Assembly (NCBI RefSeq): GCF_905163445.1
Contig: NC_053181.1
Location: 5,208,001 to 5,272,000, forward strand
Reading direction: 5' to 3'
Source: Pararge aegeria
Lineage: Eukaryota > Arthropoda > Insecta > Lepidoptera > Nymphalidae
Length of the DNA: 64,000 nucleotides
In this document: positions 9,979-20,110 of the stretch, one piece after another
Layout of the letters: each line of letters starts with the position of its first letter
Numbering within the stretch: the first letter of the stretch is position 1
Translations under genes and position numbers: made by a program
The notes under the pieces: generated by a model
The model's input: only the letters and a program-made list of their open reading frames with translations
Databases searched by the model: none
What the model was told of the DNA's origin: nothing

Positions 9979-10236
9979 TCAACACACATTTTCAAGAAAA
10001 AACTTATGTCCCTCAATCACCTTGTCTCTTAATGTTACAAATACAATAAATGGGTAAGATAAATTGAATCTTGTGACATTGGAATAAAGGTGCAATTTTT
10101 TGTTGTGGTCCGATTTTTTCAGCGGTTCCCTTAGAGGGGGTGGGGTTACGTGCGCCGAGGGAGGGGGCGACAATGTGCGGAACATATGGCCCCGCTGGGT
10201 CTTCATGAGAATTTCTGATTCATTGCCTGTTGTCAT
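9979..10236 (-). other. Unassigned 85-codon ORF with a GC-rich N-terminal half
   Basis: The minus-strand ORF starts MTTGNESEIL and contains a proline-rich stretch (LSPPPSAHVTPPPLREP). Positions 10100-10210, which encode this, are GC-rich and contrast with the AT-rich second half. It could be the start of a LINE ORF1, a retrocopied cDNA fragment or chance. No splice sites or domain were recognised. Confidence 0.25.
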
Positions 10237-10354
10237 TGCTTTTTTGTTTTATAATGTAATCATTAAGTTTATTGCGCTTTTTAAAAAATTAAGCTTAATA
10301 AAACACTCTTGAAAAGGAGACAAGACTTCAAGGGGTTATTTGATAATTCCTAGC

Positions 10355-10495
10355 TTAAGTTTTAAGTTAACGAATGTAGTTATTACCAGCACCTAACATT
10401 AGTAATAACATGTTATATGTATACACGCTTCATAAGTGCGTACATCAATAATACATTTTTGAATATGAATTTAAATTTGAATTTGAATTTCATGT
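10355..10495 (+). repeat. LINE 3' end, family N
   Basis: TTAACGAATGTAGTTATTACCAGC, then CGTACATCAATAATACATTTTTG and a (TTTGAA)n tail. It is similar to the copies ending (TTTGAC)n at 49505-49672. Confidence 0.55.
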
Positions 10496-11165
10496 GTCAT
10501 TTAAACGCATGTAAACGACAAATATGTAGGTATGCTTGTAAACAGCAACTAAGGTACGTTTACCCACAATAAAGAATAAAGAATTTAAAAAATAAAAGTG
10601 CACAAAACTTCAAATCTTGTATTTTTAGTAAAGACTCAATATCTCTCTATATAATGACTTTGAGAGGATACCTCAGCACAACAGTGGACATCAATAAGAT
10701 GGTGATATGTTATGATAGATCACATAATTGCAAATAACTAAAAGAAAGCATAAAGCTTATCTAAGCAACGTTATCTCCCGGATTGTAGTGGGATGCGATG
10801 TTCCTAAACATGTGGTAACGCCACGTGGGTCTAAGACAAAAAACAACTTGGTTATTCCGACTTATTTCCAACATTGAGAACATGGGAAATTGGCCCAGAA
10901 AGCTCTGGTCCTAAGACTCAAAATTGTTTAAGACTGCATAAGGGTTGTCCCTTTTTGGAGTCACAATGTTACCTTGTGGGAGACTGTAGTGTGACAGGCG
11001 AAAGGTTACCATTATGCGTAACACATTGGTGACTTTAGAATACGTACAATTTGTAACAAAAAAATATATTTCTGTCTCATTGTTGTCGTCAGTAAAACAT
11101 AATCGTATTTTGTGAAATAATAAATACCTCTTCACTACCTATACTAAAACTGCCACGTTTCTCTA
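10496..11165. other. Unclassified intergenic sequence
   Basis: AT-rich. The ORF at 10911-11135 has no recognisable domain, and no clear repeat was recognised. Confidence 0.35.
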
Positions 11166-11248
11166 CTGGGTAAAACCCTTAACTTTTTGGGAGACCCGTG
11201 CTTCGTAATGGGACGGTAATGGCCTGATGATGACGATGATGATGATAT
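11166..11248 (+). repeat. SINE family C 3' tail
   Basis: GGGAGACCCGTGC, AATGGGACGGTAATGG and a (GATGAT)n tail match the 3' end of family C. Confidence 0.55.
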
Positions 11249-11369
11249 ATAGGTTATTATAACCGGAACCGCTTAACGTGCTCTATGATACACTAGGATG
11301 GATACACCAACTTCCTTACTCCGGGCTGGTAATGAGAATTTAAACAAAAACCTAACACCGTAATCCGTA

Positions 11370-11650
11370 GTCAAACATGTTAAGCCGTAGCAAACCGAGC
11401 CGGCCCAGTGCGGATTCGTGGCCACCAAACGCCTCTGAGAACATAGAGAACTCTCAGGCATGCTGGTTTCCTCACGATGTTTTCCTTCACCGTTGAAGCA
11501 ACACTTAGAAATTTTAGTGGTGGTACATGACTTATCTGTACAATACGAACACACCACTAACTTATAGACTTATATAAGTTAGTGGTGTGTTCTGGGATTT
11601 GAACCCTAGAAGTGAAGCCAAAGTCCTAACCACTAGGCTAACACCGCTTC
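11370..11650 (-). repeat. SINE family C containing a 20-bp-arm hairpin
   Basis: Family C blocks on the minus strand (GGCCCAGTGCGGATTCG, GAGAACTCTCAGGCATGC, CTCACGATGTTTTCCTTCACC, and the tRNA-like head TTTGAACCCTAGAAGTGAAG). Between the middle and the head lies a perfect palindrome, 11547-11566 with 11573-11592. Confidence 0.75.
11547..11592. repeat. Perfect 20-bp-arm hairpin
   Basis: GAACACACCACTAACTTATA at 11547-11566 is the exact reverse complement of 11573-11592, with a 6-base loop GACTTA. It lies within a SINE C copy, which normally has no such palindrome at this place. Confidence 0.9.
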
Positions 11651-11670
11651 ATTTATAGTCGCATATAATA

Positions 11671-12262
11671 ACTAGCTTTTGCCCGCAGCTTCGCACACGT
11701 CAATTTCATTGATTTGGTAAATTTTAACTACAAAGGTTAAAAAAAAGTCTTGCTTCTGATAGAAAAATATGAACGTAAATTAATTAAAAAATTAGAAACT
11801 TTCATACACATTTTCATCCCCTGTATGATGAATATGGAGTTGGAATTTTTAAATTTGTGAAACACGTATTTCTTTATTTTTAATCGAAAACCTAAAAACT
11901 AAGTTTCATGGATAAATCCATGAAATATAAATTGATACATTAAGGATTTTATACAAACTTTCATCCCCCATTTAACACTCGTAGGGTTGGAATTTAAAAA
12001 AAAAACGTTTTTGGCGGATGACTACGTTGTAATAATTAAATGTGTGCAAAATTTCAGCCCGATCCGTCAAGTAGTTAGAGCTGTGCGTTGATAGAGCAGT
12101 CAGTCAGTCAGTCAGTCAGTCAGTCAGTCAGTCAGTCAGTCAGTCAGTCAGTCACCTTTGACTATTAGCAGCATTTCTGCTTTAGGCTCTAAACCCCGCT
12201 CTCTTTTAAGAGAGGAACCAGTGCCCACCAGTGGGACGCTAAGACGCTGATGATCATCATAA
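11671..12262 (+). repeat. Family R (RTE-like) copy with a (CAGT)n tract and SINE tail
   Basis: It starts ACTAGCTTTTGCCCGCAGCT TCGCACACG, has two TTTCATCCCC blocks and AAATTTCAGCCCGATCC, then the microsatellite. From about 12160 a SINE 3' tail follows (CCAGTGCCCACCAGTGGGAC with ATGATCATCAT). Confidence 0.65.
12097..12154. repeat. (CAGT)14.5 microsatellite
   Basis: Fourteen and a half uninterrupted CAGT units at the 3' side of a family R repeat. The shorter GACA run in the copy at 3710 suggests that it grew from the element's own tail. Confidence 0.95.
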
Positions 12263-12587
12263 TGACATTGATAAAAATACAATACAATGATATTATTTAC
12301 ATTAAGTACATTGGAGTGTATCAGTATATGAGTGGATGTGCATATGTATCCCTACTTTTTCAAACTAATATCAAGAATGCGAAAGCGCGTTTGTTAGTTC
12401 TTGGTTTGTTATTATCACTTAAATATTCAACCGAGCGACGTGATCATATGCACTCGAATGACAGGTTGGACAGTGACATAAGGTTTGTTTCGGTTCAATG
12501 CTAAAATGACAAGCATGTGATATCTAATTTCTTAAATAAAAAAGCATGTGATGTTTAACTTCTTAAATCTGTCCCACTTAAATAATT

Positions 12588-12895
12588 TTTTTTTATTCCA
12601 CTATAAGTTAGCCCTTGACTGCAATCTCACCTGATAGTAAGTGATGATGCAGTCTAAGATGGCATCGGGCTAACCTGTTAGGGAGTATGGTAGTCATACC
12701 CCTAATCAGTTTCTACACGACATCGCACCGGAACACTGAATCGATTAGCCGCTCGTCTTTGTCGGTAGGGTGGTAACCAGCCATGGCCAAAGTCTTCCAC
12801 CAGACCAGACCAGAGAAAATTCAGAAATTATATGTTCCCAAATTGGGCCTGCCGGGACCGCCTACTTAAGTTCACAGCACTCACCGTTGCGCCAA
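12588..12895 (-). repeat. SINE-like family B, long copy
   Basis: From the tail: T-rich run, AGCCCTTGACTGCAATCTCA, CCTGATAGTAAGTGATGATG, TTTCTACACGACATCGCACC, GTCTTTGTCGGTAGGGTGGT and AGTCTTCCACCAGACCAGAC. The decayed tRNA-like head is near 12890. Other copies are at 32530, 38975, 42735 and 57735. Confidence 0.7.
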
Positions 12896-14700
12896 AAAAA
12901 TTAAATGGGACACTTTAAATATTGGCAAAAGAAAATTTTAATTTTCAAGACGAAGCTGGGCTTACAGCTAGAGTACAAAGTATAAGTCTACGGCACGCAC
13001 TTCATCCACTTCAGCATATTTTATTGTTCATACACCGCTCGGCATCAACGCGAGCGATTTCCAGTCATTATTTAGCAATCATACAGAAGAGTATCATACA
13101 AATCACGTCCAAACTGCCTGAAGATTGACAATATTTATTTAAATCTGAATACGCCCCAGTTCTTTTTTAAAGTTAACCTGTCTTTGTATCTTCCTATTCA
13201 CATCGACAGCTAATTTATAACTCTTTGTTAATTAATTGTTAAATATGTATATCTCGCCACGTAGCTTTTATTGAAAGGCTAGTTTTTATAGGTAACTAAT
13301 ACTTTTTAAATGGTACGGTACAGAAAAGCTTAAGGATAATGTGCGATTAAAATTTCAGCGTCATTCGTTGAATCAAACGCAATCAAGTTCCGGATTTTAT
13401 CTATGATAACAACGTAAATTACATAAAAACGACGATGTAATAGAGAACCAACGAAAGGAAAAGGCTGTCAGTTTGGAAAGCAAATTCTTCTAAGAAGAAA
13501 CCGGCAAGAAACTAGCATTCGAATTAATAACTCACCGTAGATCTACTGCTTTATTGGTGTACCTTTGTAGTTCATCTGTAACATTGTTAAACTGCAATTT
13601 CAGTGCATTAAACCCCGGTAATTCCTCTCCCTGCCTGCGCACGCGCCGAAGGGGAGTTCAAAAATAGATTACACACGGATTCCTGCGTTCGGATTACGGA
13701 CTTCACTGTTAGACGGACGTATTTTCTTGAAAGATTTATACGTTTCGAAATCATAGAATGATAGAGAAACGACTTCGATATCTTGTTGGTTTGAAACCAA
13801 GCGCGCTCGTAAGGGTACCTATTTCAGTTGGCAACATATCCTATTTGCCATCAAAGAAAACCTAAGGCAAGTTTCAGACAAGTATCCACATTATCAACCA
13901 CTTACGAGGTGAAAAGACTTCTTTACAAAAGTAAAGTAATTTCGCTGTTAAAAACATTTAAAAAATTAGTTTTATTACTCTTAAAGGTATTTTTATAGGT
14001 CACAAGATATTTTAATAATATTGTAAGTGCGATACTTTAATAATTAAAAAATAAAGAATTTTATAAGTTTTCATTCTTTGACGCAGGTAAATTCGAGTAA
14101 AGCCGCGGTTAGAATCTGTTATTTATCAAAGCCCTAGATCTTACGCGGTCATAAAGTAGGAAAAAAAAAGAAAAAATCAACATTGACAGCAACGAGAAAA
14201 TTTCTGAACTACATAGACAAATCTTAAAGTAGTGCCATCCTTTGCACTCTGTTCTATGTTAAAAGGGATAACACTATTTTGAGACTTGTCAGCAGTTAGT
14301 TTTGGTTCATAGACATTTGTACAACAGAATTGGCACTAAAATCAGTGTTCAATATTAGCACAAAAACTGTATACAATTCATAATCGACAGTGTTTCGAGC
14401 AATATGTTTTCATAGTGGATAAACTGTAATAGTAGACTGTTACTATAATTTTACACCTATGCATATCCACACGTGGCCGGTTCACATAATTTATTCGGAC
14501 ACACTCATTAAAGTTATTTTCTTTGAAATAAATAGAGCCTTTGTTTCTTTCTTGTGCAATAATTGTATTAAACCTTAATTGCGTAATTGTTATTGCACAT
14601 TAAAAAAAATGCAACGCTTTTCTGTGGTATTAAGTTTTATATCAGAAAGGTAATTTAAGATTTGAATAGATATTATTGTTTTGTATTGATTTTAACCAAT
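12896..14700. other. Unique intergenic sequence
   Basis: No exon or repeat was recognised. The ORF at 12922-13128 has no domain. GGTAATTCCTCTCCCTGCCT with a GCGCACGCGCCG block near 13620-13650 is a small GC-rich patch. Confidence 0.4.
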
Positions 14701-14724
14701 TATAGAATATAGAGAAAATAATTC

Positions 14725-15443
14725 CAAACCGGTTTCGGTCATTAACTCTGGAATTGGAATAATTTCGATTTTGTTTTTTTAACCGGTTAAAGAGAGAAAC
14801 CGGTTTTTTAAATAATTTCACTTAATAGATTGAAATCAACTGGTTTTACAACCTTCAATGTCGGTTCTTCTAGTGATTTGCTGCGCGCGCTGCTACGAGC
14901 AATCTGAAGCGGCAAGGCGTTTAGATGATCATTAGTTACTCCATGCACCACATTATTCTGAGATTGCTTGCTTTTTCTTTGAAATTAGCCAAAAGTATTT
15001 TCATAATTTGGGTACTTTTTTACTATTTATTCCTAAAATTAAGCTTTTTCTGTATAAACATAACAATCGACACAAATCTATTTAAGAAGATGAATAATTT
15101 TTATCATTTATGTTCTTTGCATTGAAATAGGACACGCACGCGCCATGAAATAGGCTAGGCATATTTTGTCAAAGGGATTAGCGCGAATTGCATAGACTGG
15201 TTAATTTAAGCGTATTAATCGTTATGGAATCGTTCGCTCAATTAGAACGGTAACCTAAAGCGATAAGACTGCCTTATTGTTTTGTTATTACTTGTTTTCG
15301 CTTTTAATTGCAATTGTGCAATAAAGACTTTATCTGTCTAAAGCATTTCGGTTCGTTTAATCATTTAACCGGTAAAACGTAGAACACTAAACCGGTTATT
15401 AACCGAAATTGTCCCGTAAATTGAAACCGGTTCCGAGCCCTGG
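14725..15443. mobile_element. hAT-like non-autonomous element (probable)
   Basis: The right end reads GAAACCGGTTCCGAGCCCTG, whose complement CAGGGCTCGGAACCGG has the form of hAT terminal repeats. AACCGGTT words recur in inverted arrangement at 14728-14750, 14783-14812 and 15368-15430, including TTTCGGTCATTAAC against GTTATTAACCGAAA. The interior is AT-rich with a chance ORF (14925-15125). The left terminus and the 8-bp duplication were not found. Confidence 0.5.
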
Positions 15444-15482
15444 TTGTAATATCAAAATATCAAAATTCGGCATTTCAGCATT

Positions 15483-15615
15483 AGAAGAGCTTTTTGTGAC
15501 AGAGCTCTTCCGGGAAAGTACTACTGTCATGCTTAGTTCTGCCGCTAAGCAACATTACTAAAGGCGTGGTTGCCTAAAGGTAATTATTATGTATGGCGGG
15601 TTCCCGCATTATTCT
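15483..15615 (+). repeat. SINE-like family G
   Basis: AGAGCTTTTTGTGACAGAGC, TTCCGGGAAAGTACTACTG, TTCTGCCGCTAAGCA and AAAGGCGTGGTTGCC. The same block order is seen at 38120, 47685 and (reversed) 50355. Confidence 0.65.
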
Positions 15616-16900
15616 GTCAAAACTTTCTCAGTAAAATCTTGTGTCAAGAAATTGAATTTGTCCATCCTTGGCACGTTAAGCGCAGGCCATGTTTTTGCTT
15701 GATGACTCGCATGCCTGATAGAAAATAACTTGGGAAATATCCTTATTAAGGAAGTCGTTTGAAAACCATCAAAGTCGGAAAGTTACAAAGTGATGGAATT
15801 CGTTTCAAATAAGTATTTACGTCCTAAAGAGTTTACAAAGAAATATTTTTAAACATTCAACTCGCAATAGGGTAAAAGGGTTCTACCCCCGTAATTTAAG
15901 ATTTTGTAGGGTTTTCTTAAAAGTTAAAAATGTAATTGAATGAATCAAAAGGACTCTTTTAATACAATTCCTTGAAACTCATTTGTAACTTTACTTATAC
16001 AAATTATTGCTACACAAATATTGATATATAATGAAACGACGATAAAAAATCCTTTAGCCAAATATTAAACTGTTATCTTCGTTGAAGATTTTCTTTAATT
16101 GCATCTAGTTTATCTACGTTTAGTCTATGATAGTCCATAGACTAAAAGTAGATAAGATGTAGATTTTAGTAGTTTTTTAGATTGTGACAAATAGTCATAT
16201 TCTGTGATAGATACAACTGTCCTTAAGACTGTACAGTATCGGAAACTTCAGCCCGACTCAGGGGTTTGAATTTATCGTCATTAGGCTGTCGACCAAAAAT
16301 GTACTTAACTTGCGGTCAGTCGGGCTAAAGGGCTCGTAGATTAAAACTGCCCTTATTAGACAAAAGACTACTCCAGCCTCTTTTTATACATTTTTGAATC
16401 TAAAGCATTATCTTTTCCTAAAATAAAATGTCCTCGAAGTTCAACACAATTCCTTGTTTATCATTTTGATAATAAAGAAAATTTGTACAATACACTCTTA
16501 CCGAAATACTTGGATTTTTTTTTACGTAAGCTCTACCTAATTGCCTTTGAGTTGAACATACAATATCTTATCGCCTTCCTGTATCATCAATATAATGACG
16601 CAATTCAAAAGTAAATTGTACCTACGTGCCAACCATTAAAGTCGTATTCTAATCAACTATTCCTCAGCATCTTGGAGACGTTCGGGATTCTTGAATTATA
16701 AGTTGAAAAATAGGCTTTAAAACCATGTAAATAAGGTACATTCTCGTATGGAGTTACGAAGTCCGTGGGTGTTTAATGGCAGAGCTGAGGCTTGGGGACA
16801 GCTGTCGTTCCCTCAGGCACCAAGGGGTTTGTTTACAGCAATCTAATGAAGCTTGGAGCTGTGATTTTTATAAATTCAGATATAATTTGACTAATTATAT
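15616..16900. other. Unique intergenic sequence with a quasi-palindrome
   Basis: An imperfect hairpin lies at 16102-16159 (TTTAGTCTATG against CATAGACTAAA plus the flanking TTATCTAC/GTAGATAA words). No exon was recognised. Confidence 0.45.
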
Positions 16901-16904
16901 ACTA

Positions 16905-17235
16905 TATTTTTTATCATTTATAGATTTTCATATTTTTTAAATTCTAAACAATGCTTGAAAAAAAAAACACTATTAAAAATTTATAAGAAATAACATCCAA
17001 TCCAAGGCTTTTGAATGCCCAAGCAACGGGCGGTCAGGGTTCTAGAGTGAGGAACCTCCTCACAATACGTGCCGTTTTAAGGACTACTGCCTTCTGTATC
17101 CGACCCTTGATCCAACAACCAAGCGAAAGCTTCTTTAGATGTTGTTGTTGGTCAAAGCTTTTCGCGAGAAGACCATTGAGTGAAACGACCGACGATCGGA
17201 ACAATAACGATCGACTCAACATTCCACATGGCGGT
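16905..17235 (-). repeat. Interspersed repeat family I, copy 1
   Basis: It is colinear with 52330-52620, including GCTTTTGAATGCCCAAGCAA, the GGTCAGGG block, CTACTGCCTTCTGTATCCGA, AACCAAGCGAAAGCTTCTT and AAGACCATTGA. On the minus strand it reads like a decayed LINE C-terminal coding region plus a 3' UTR ending in AT-rich sequence. The two ORFs here are therefore repeat-derived. Confidence 0.7.
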
Positions 17236-17714
17236 AATCTCGTAAGCAAGGTCCAAGAATCAAAGGAAAAAGTATCTAAATACTTTTTTCCTTTTCAGCT
17301 TTCACCAGATTATGATCATCTACTATATTATTATTAATATTTATTAATTATTATGTTCTATTAAATTAAAATTCAATTAATAAAGTTCATAGTGTTAATT
17401 TATCAACTTTATTATTTGAATTTTATTGCGATTTCCTGTCTATCAGTGCGAAAGAGCTCCTTCTGTCCCTATGGGCGGTCAAAGAATGATCACTTATTGT
17501 GATAAGGTGACCGTATTAGACATTTTTAAGTAATTAAAATGTTCGAATAAAGTAAATAAATACAACCGGTGATTCTTATTGGAAAGTACAGAAAATTTAC
17601 AAGGCAATACTTCTGTTAGCGGACAAATTATATTCTAATTTTACCTTTAATTGTTAAATATTAAATAAGGTATTATAGTTTTAGTTTTTGTGAATAACGT
17701 AACGTAACCAATAA
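17236..17714. other. AT-rich unique spacer
   Basis: No exon or repeat was recognised. Confidence 0.4.
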
Positions 17715-17806
17715 TTGGAAATGGGGATTTTAATTACTGTTTTCCCTGTGTTTTTCCTATTGTGTTGTGTGCAATAAAGTTTTTCTATTCTATTCTATTT
17801 CTAAGA
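17715..17806 (+). repeat. LINE 3' end with an (ATTCT)n tail
   Basis: GTGTTGTGTGCAATAAAGTT followed by TTCTATTCTATTCTA is the usual 3' terminus of CR1/Jockey-type LINEs in moths and butterflies. It is 5'-truncated. Confidence 0.6.
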
Positions 17807-18224
17807 CTGAACCTACCTTTGAAAACCCAGGAGCAAGGTAGCCGTAGGTTTTTTCAAAGTGTCGATGTGTTAAATTCTGCTTCATTTAAGTATAACATAA
17901 CAACGCAAGAACATGACGCAAGTTTAATATCTTAATTTAAAATTGTTTGTGCATTAAGCCGCTCTATATCATTTATTTTCCCGATGACACCATCAATTTG
18001 CTTTCAGCCCTGATTTATTATTGTGTTTATCTACGACATAGGTATATTCACCTTATCTGGCAGCAGCCCAATAAACTACGTAAAGTAACAACCCGCTCAA
18101 ACGCCAGATACATTTGGAAAATCAAAAGTGATGTTGCAATAATTACGATCTAATATCCTATAATTTATGGATAGCGACATTAACAACGCATATTTAATTT
18201 CATTATGATACTCTATCAGTGTTT

Positions 18225-18632
18225 TCCGCCCGCGAAGCATACGCCCAAGCTGAAGAAACTTAGAAAGCTCTGTAGGGCGGGCGAGATGTTCCGCGCTAGC
18301 GATCCAAGCGGCCGCTGAACGCAACTCTCGTCTCGCGGCCATTGGCCAGTCGGTGTGACGTCACGCCTTGCCCGACCAATGGGGAGGAGCGCGCTGTTGC
18401 CCGGCCGCAGTCCTAGCCGCCGCGCCTTCGTACGAGCCGTGTGTCGCTGCCGATCTCCTCCCCCGCACCCCGCCGCCGTTTCGCCCGCATTCTAGTCGTG
18501 GGTGTCGCGCTGTGCAGTCCTCGCGTGTGCCGCCGAACTTAGTGCGCCGTTTGTGAGTGCTTTAGTTCCCGCTCGAGTGTCAGTGTGACGGAGAAACTTG
18601 AGATTCGCCGCGGAGGATGTTAACAGCGCACG
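18225..18632 (+). promoter_or_regulatory. CpG-rich promoter and first exon (exon end 18632)
   Basis: About 400 bp are strikingly GC- and CpG-rich in an AT-rich region. Visible elements are an inverted CCAAT box (18341-18345), a perfect CRE TGACGTCA (18356-18363), a direct CCAAT box (18376-18380) and an arthropod initiator TCAGT at 18580-18584, plus weaker candidates upstream. No TATA box is placed correctly, so this looks like a dispersed housekeeping/developmental promoter. The exon ends CACG|GTGAGT at 18632/18633, a strong donor. ATG at 18617 opens only five codons before the donor, so the exon is either mostly 5' UTR or ends with the first codons. The downstream exon is not obvious. Direct joining to the exon at 62631 puts a stop in that frame after ten codons. 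Confidence 0.6.
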
Positions 18633-18675
18633 GTGAGTGATGGAGAACGAGTCGTCGGACGCTTATCTTGCAGCG

Positions 18676-18833
18676 GCGCCACGTGAACGCGCTCTATTTA
18701 TAAAATGTAAACACGCCGCTAATTCGATTTGGGACGATATTGCGGTGCTGGTGGTCAGGAGCGCGAGCACGCATTAGCCTCTCCGGTGGGCAATAAAGAT
18801 TGCGGAGGTACAGATTGGAGAGTTCCTGTAAGT
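18676..18833 (+). promoter_or_regulatory. Possible alternative promoter and first exon
   Basis: An E-box CACGTG (18680-18685) precedes TATTTATAAAAT (18695). About 130 bp further a second donor, CCT|GTAAGT, begins at 18828. This arrangement fits a TATA-type alternative first exon inside the first intron of the CpG-island transcript. It is a motif-only call. Confidence 0.3.
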
Positions 18834-20110
18834 CGGTCGTGCTAGTGTCGCCTAATTGTGAATAAATGAGAGGAGTAGAATGCGTAGGTAATTACTGCGG
18901 GGCGCATATCTGGCGGCGACGTTGGCTCGGCTGGCGACAGCTTGATAACGTGACCTTGAAGCAGCCGCGAATACCGGCCGGCGCTGGAGGCGCACCGCAC
19001 ACGAGCTCACGGAAAATATTCAGACAAACAACGATAATGGCGCACTCATATGCACAATGATAACGTGGGCGTACATGGCGTGTTATGAAAACAAATAAAA
19101 TGTAAAGCATCTCGAACCAATAATACTCCAAATTAGCCGACTCTATATTAATATATTTTTGCGATAAAGTTAAACACTTTCCGAAACTTACTAAGTGAGC
19201 ATGTATGTATTTCAAACGTGTGACCAGAGTAACGAATTTGGTATTCTTTAAACGAATGCATCAAATTAATTACAAACGACTGCATCAAATTAAATGACTA
19301 ATGGCATTCAATGAGTAATTTAAATGTAGTTACTCGTCACTGTTTCACACAATTTTGTACCCAGTGTACTGAGGAAACTGACATAATTATTCCACAATTC
19401 CATTTACCGGGAAAATATTTAATTTCAAAGAACATTGACGAACTAAATATTACTTAGAGAAAATAAACGCCGCTCTGTGATACTGGCCACAATTATAAAG
19501 CCTGTAGATTTTTAATATGTCAGTCAAGTCTGTCCGGTTAGGTCACCTCGATACGGTCAGGTTCGAGGCGTTCGGCCCTTCGCCATACATGCAACTCCTT
19601 ACTTTTTAAAATCAATTACTGTCTTATGCAGACTCTCGTTTTTTTGACGATATAATTTAACGACAACACAAATTATTAACTTTAGAGGGAATCTAAAGCG
19701 TATTAATTAAAACACAAAACTAATAAAAAAAGTTACGATAACTAACATATTCATCGCGACCTTCAAGACTGGTTCCAAAACAAAATCTGAAAGCAAAAAC
19801 AAAACCGTACAGAAATTAAGAAGATTTGGGATTCTCATTCGCACTTACTCACACACGTTTGTTTGAAAAAGCGGTTGGTTTATGAGTAGCGGACGTTTTT
19901 CTCCTTCGGATATATAATTGCTAACATGAGTGTGAGTGGGACAGAGTTAATTCGCATAGAACGAACGAACCGGCCATGCGAGATGCTCAGTCGTATCATA
20001 AATATTAATCAGGCGCTGGTGTCAACAGCCACCGCGTAACGTGATACCACTGCGATCCGCTGCTCGCCTGGTACTCGCTGACTAGCCTGTACTACTAAAC
20101 ATGACAATTA
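18834..20110 (+). promoter_or_regulatory. GC-elevated block downstream of the promoter
   Basis: Patches at 18880-19060, 19530-19600 and 20010-20090 are GC/CpG-rich and free of SINE or LINE ends. Two near-repeats with TAAT cores occur at 19251-19270 and 19275-19295 (GCATCAAATTAA in both). These are candidate intronic enhancers. The ORFs on both strands at 18866-19215 are overlapping shadows. Confidence 0.3.

Noticed and set aside
17011..17337. 108-codon ORF as a host gene
   Set aside because: Most of it is repeat family I, with a colinear second copy at 52330-52620.
18368..18556. Pro/Ala-rich ORF in the CpG island as a protein
   Set aside because: GC-rich DNA gives long open frames by chance. 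It lies in the presumed promoter/5' UTR and stops before the donor.
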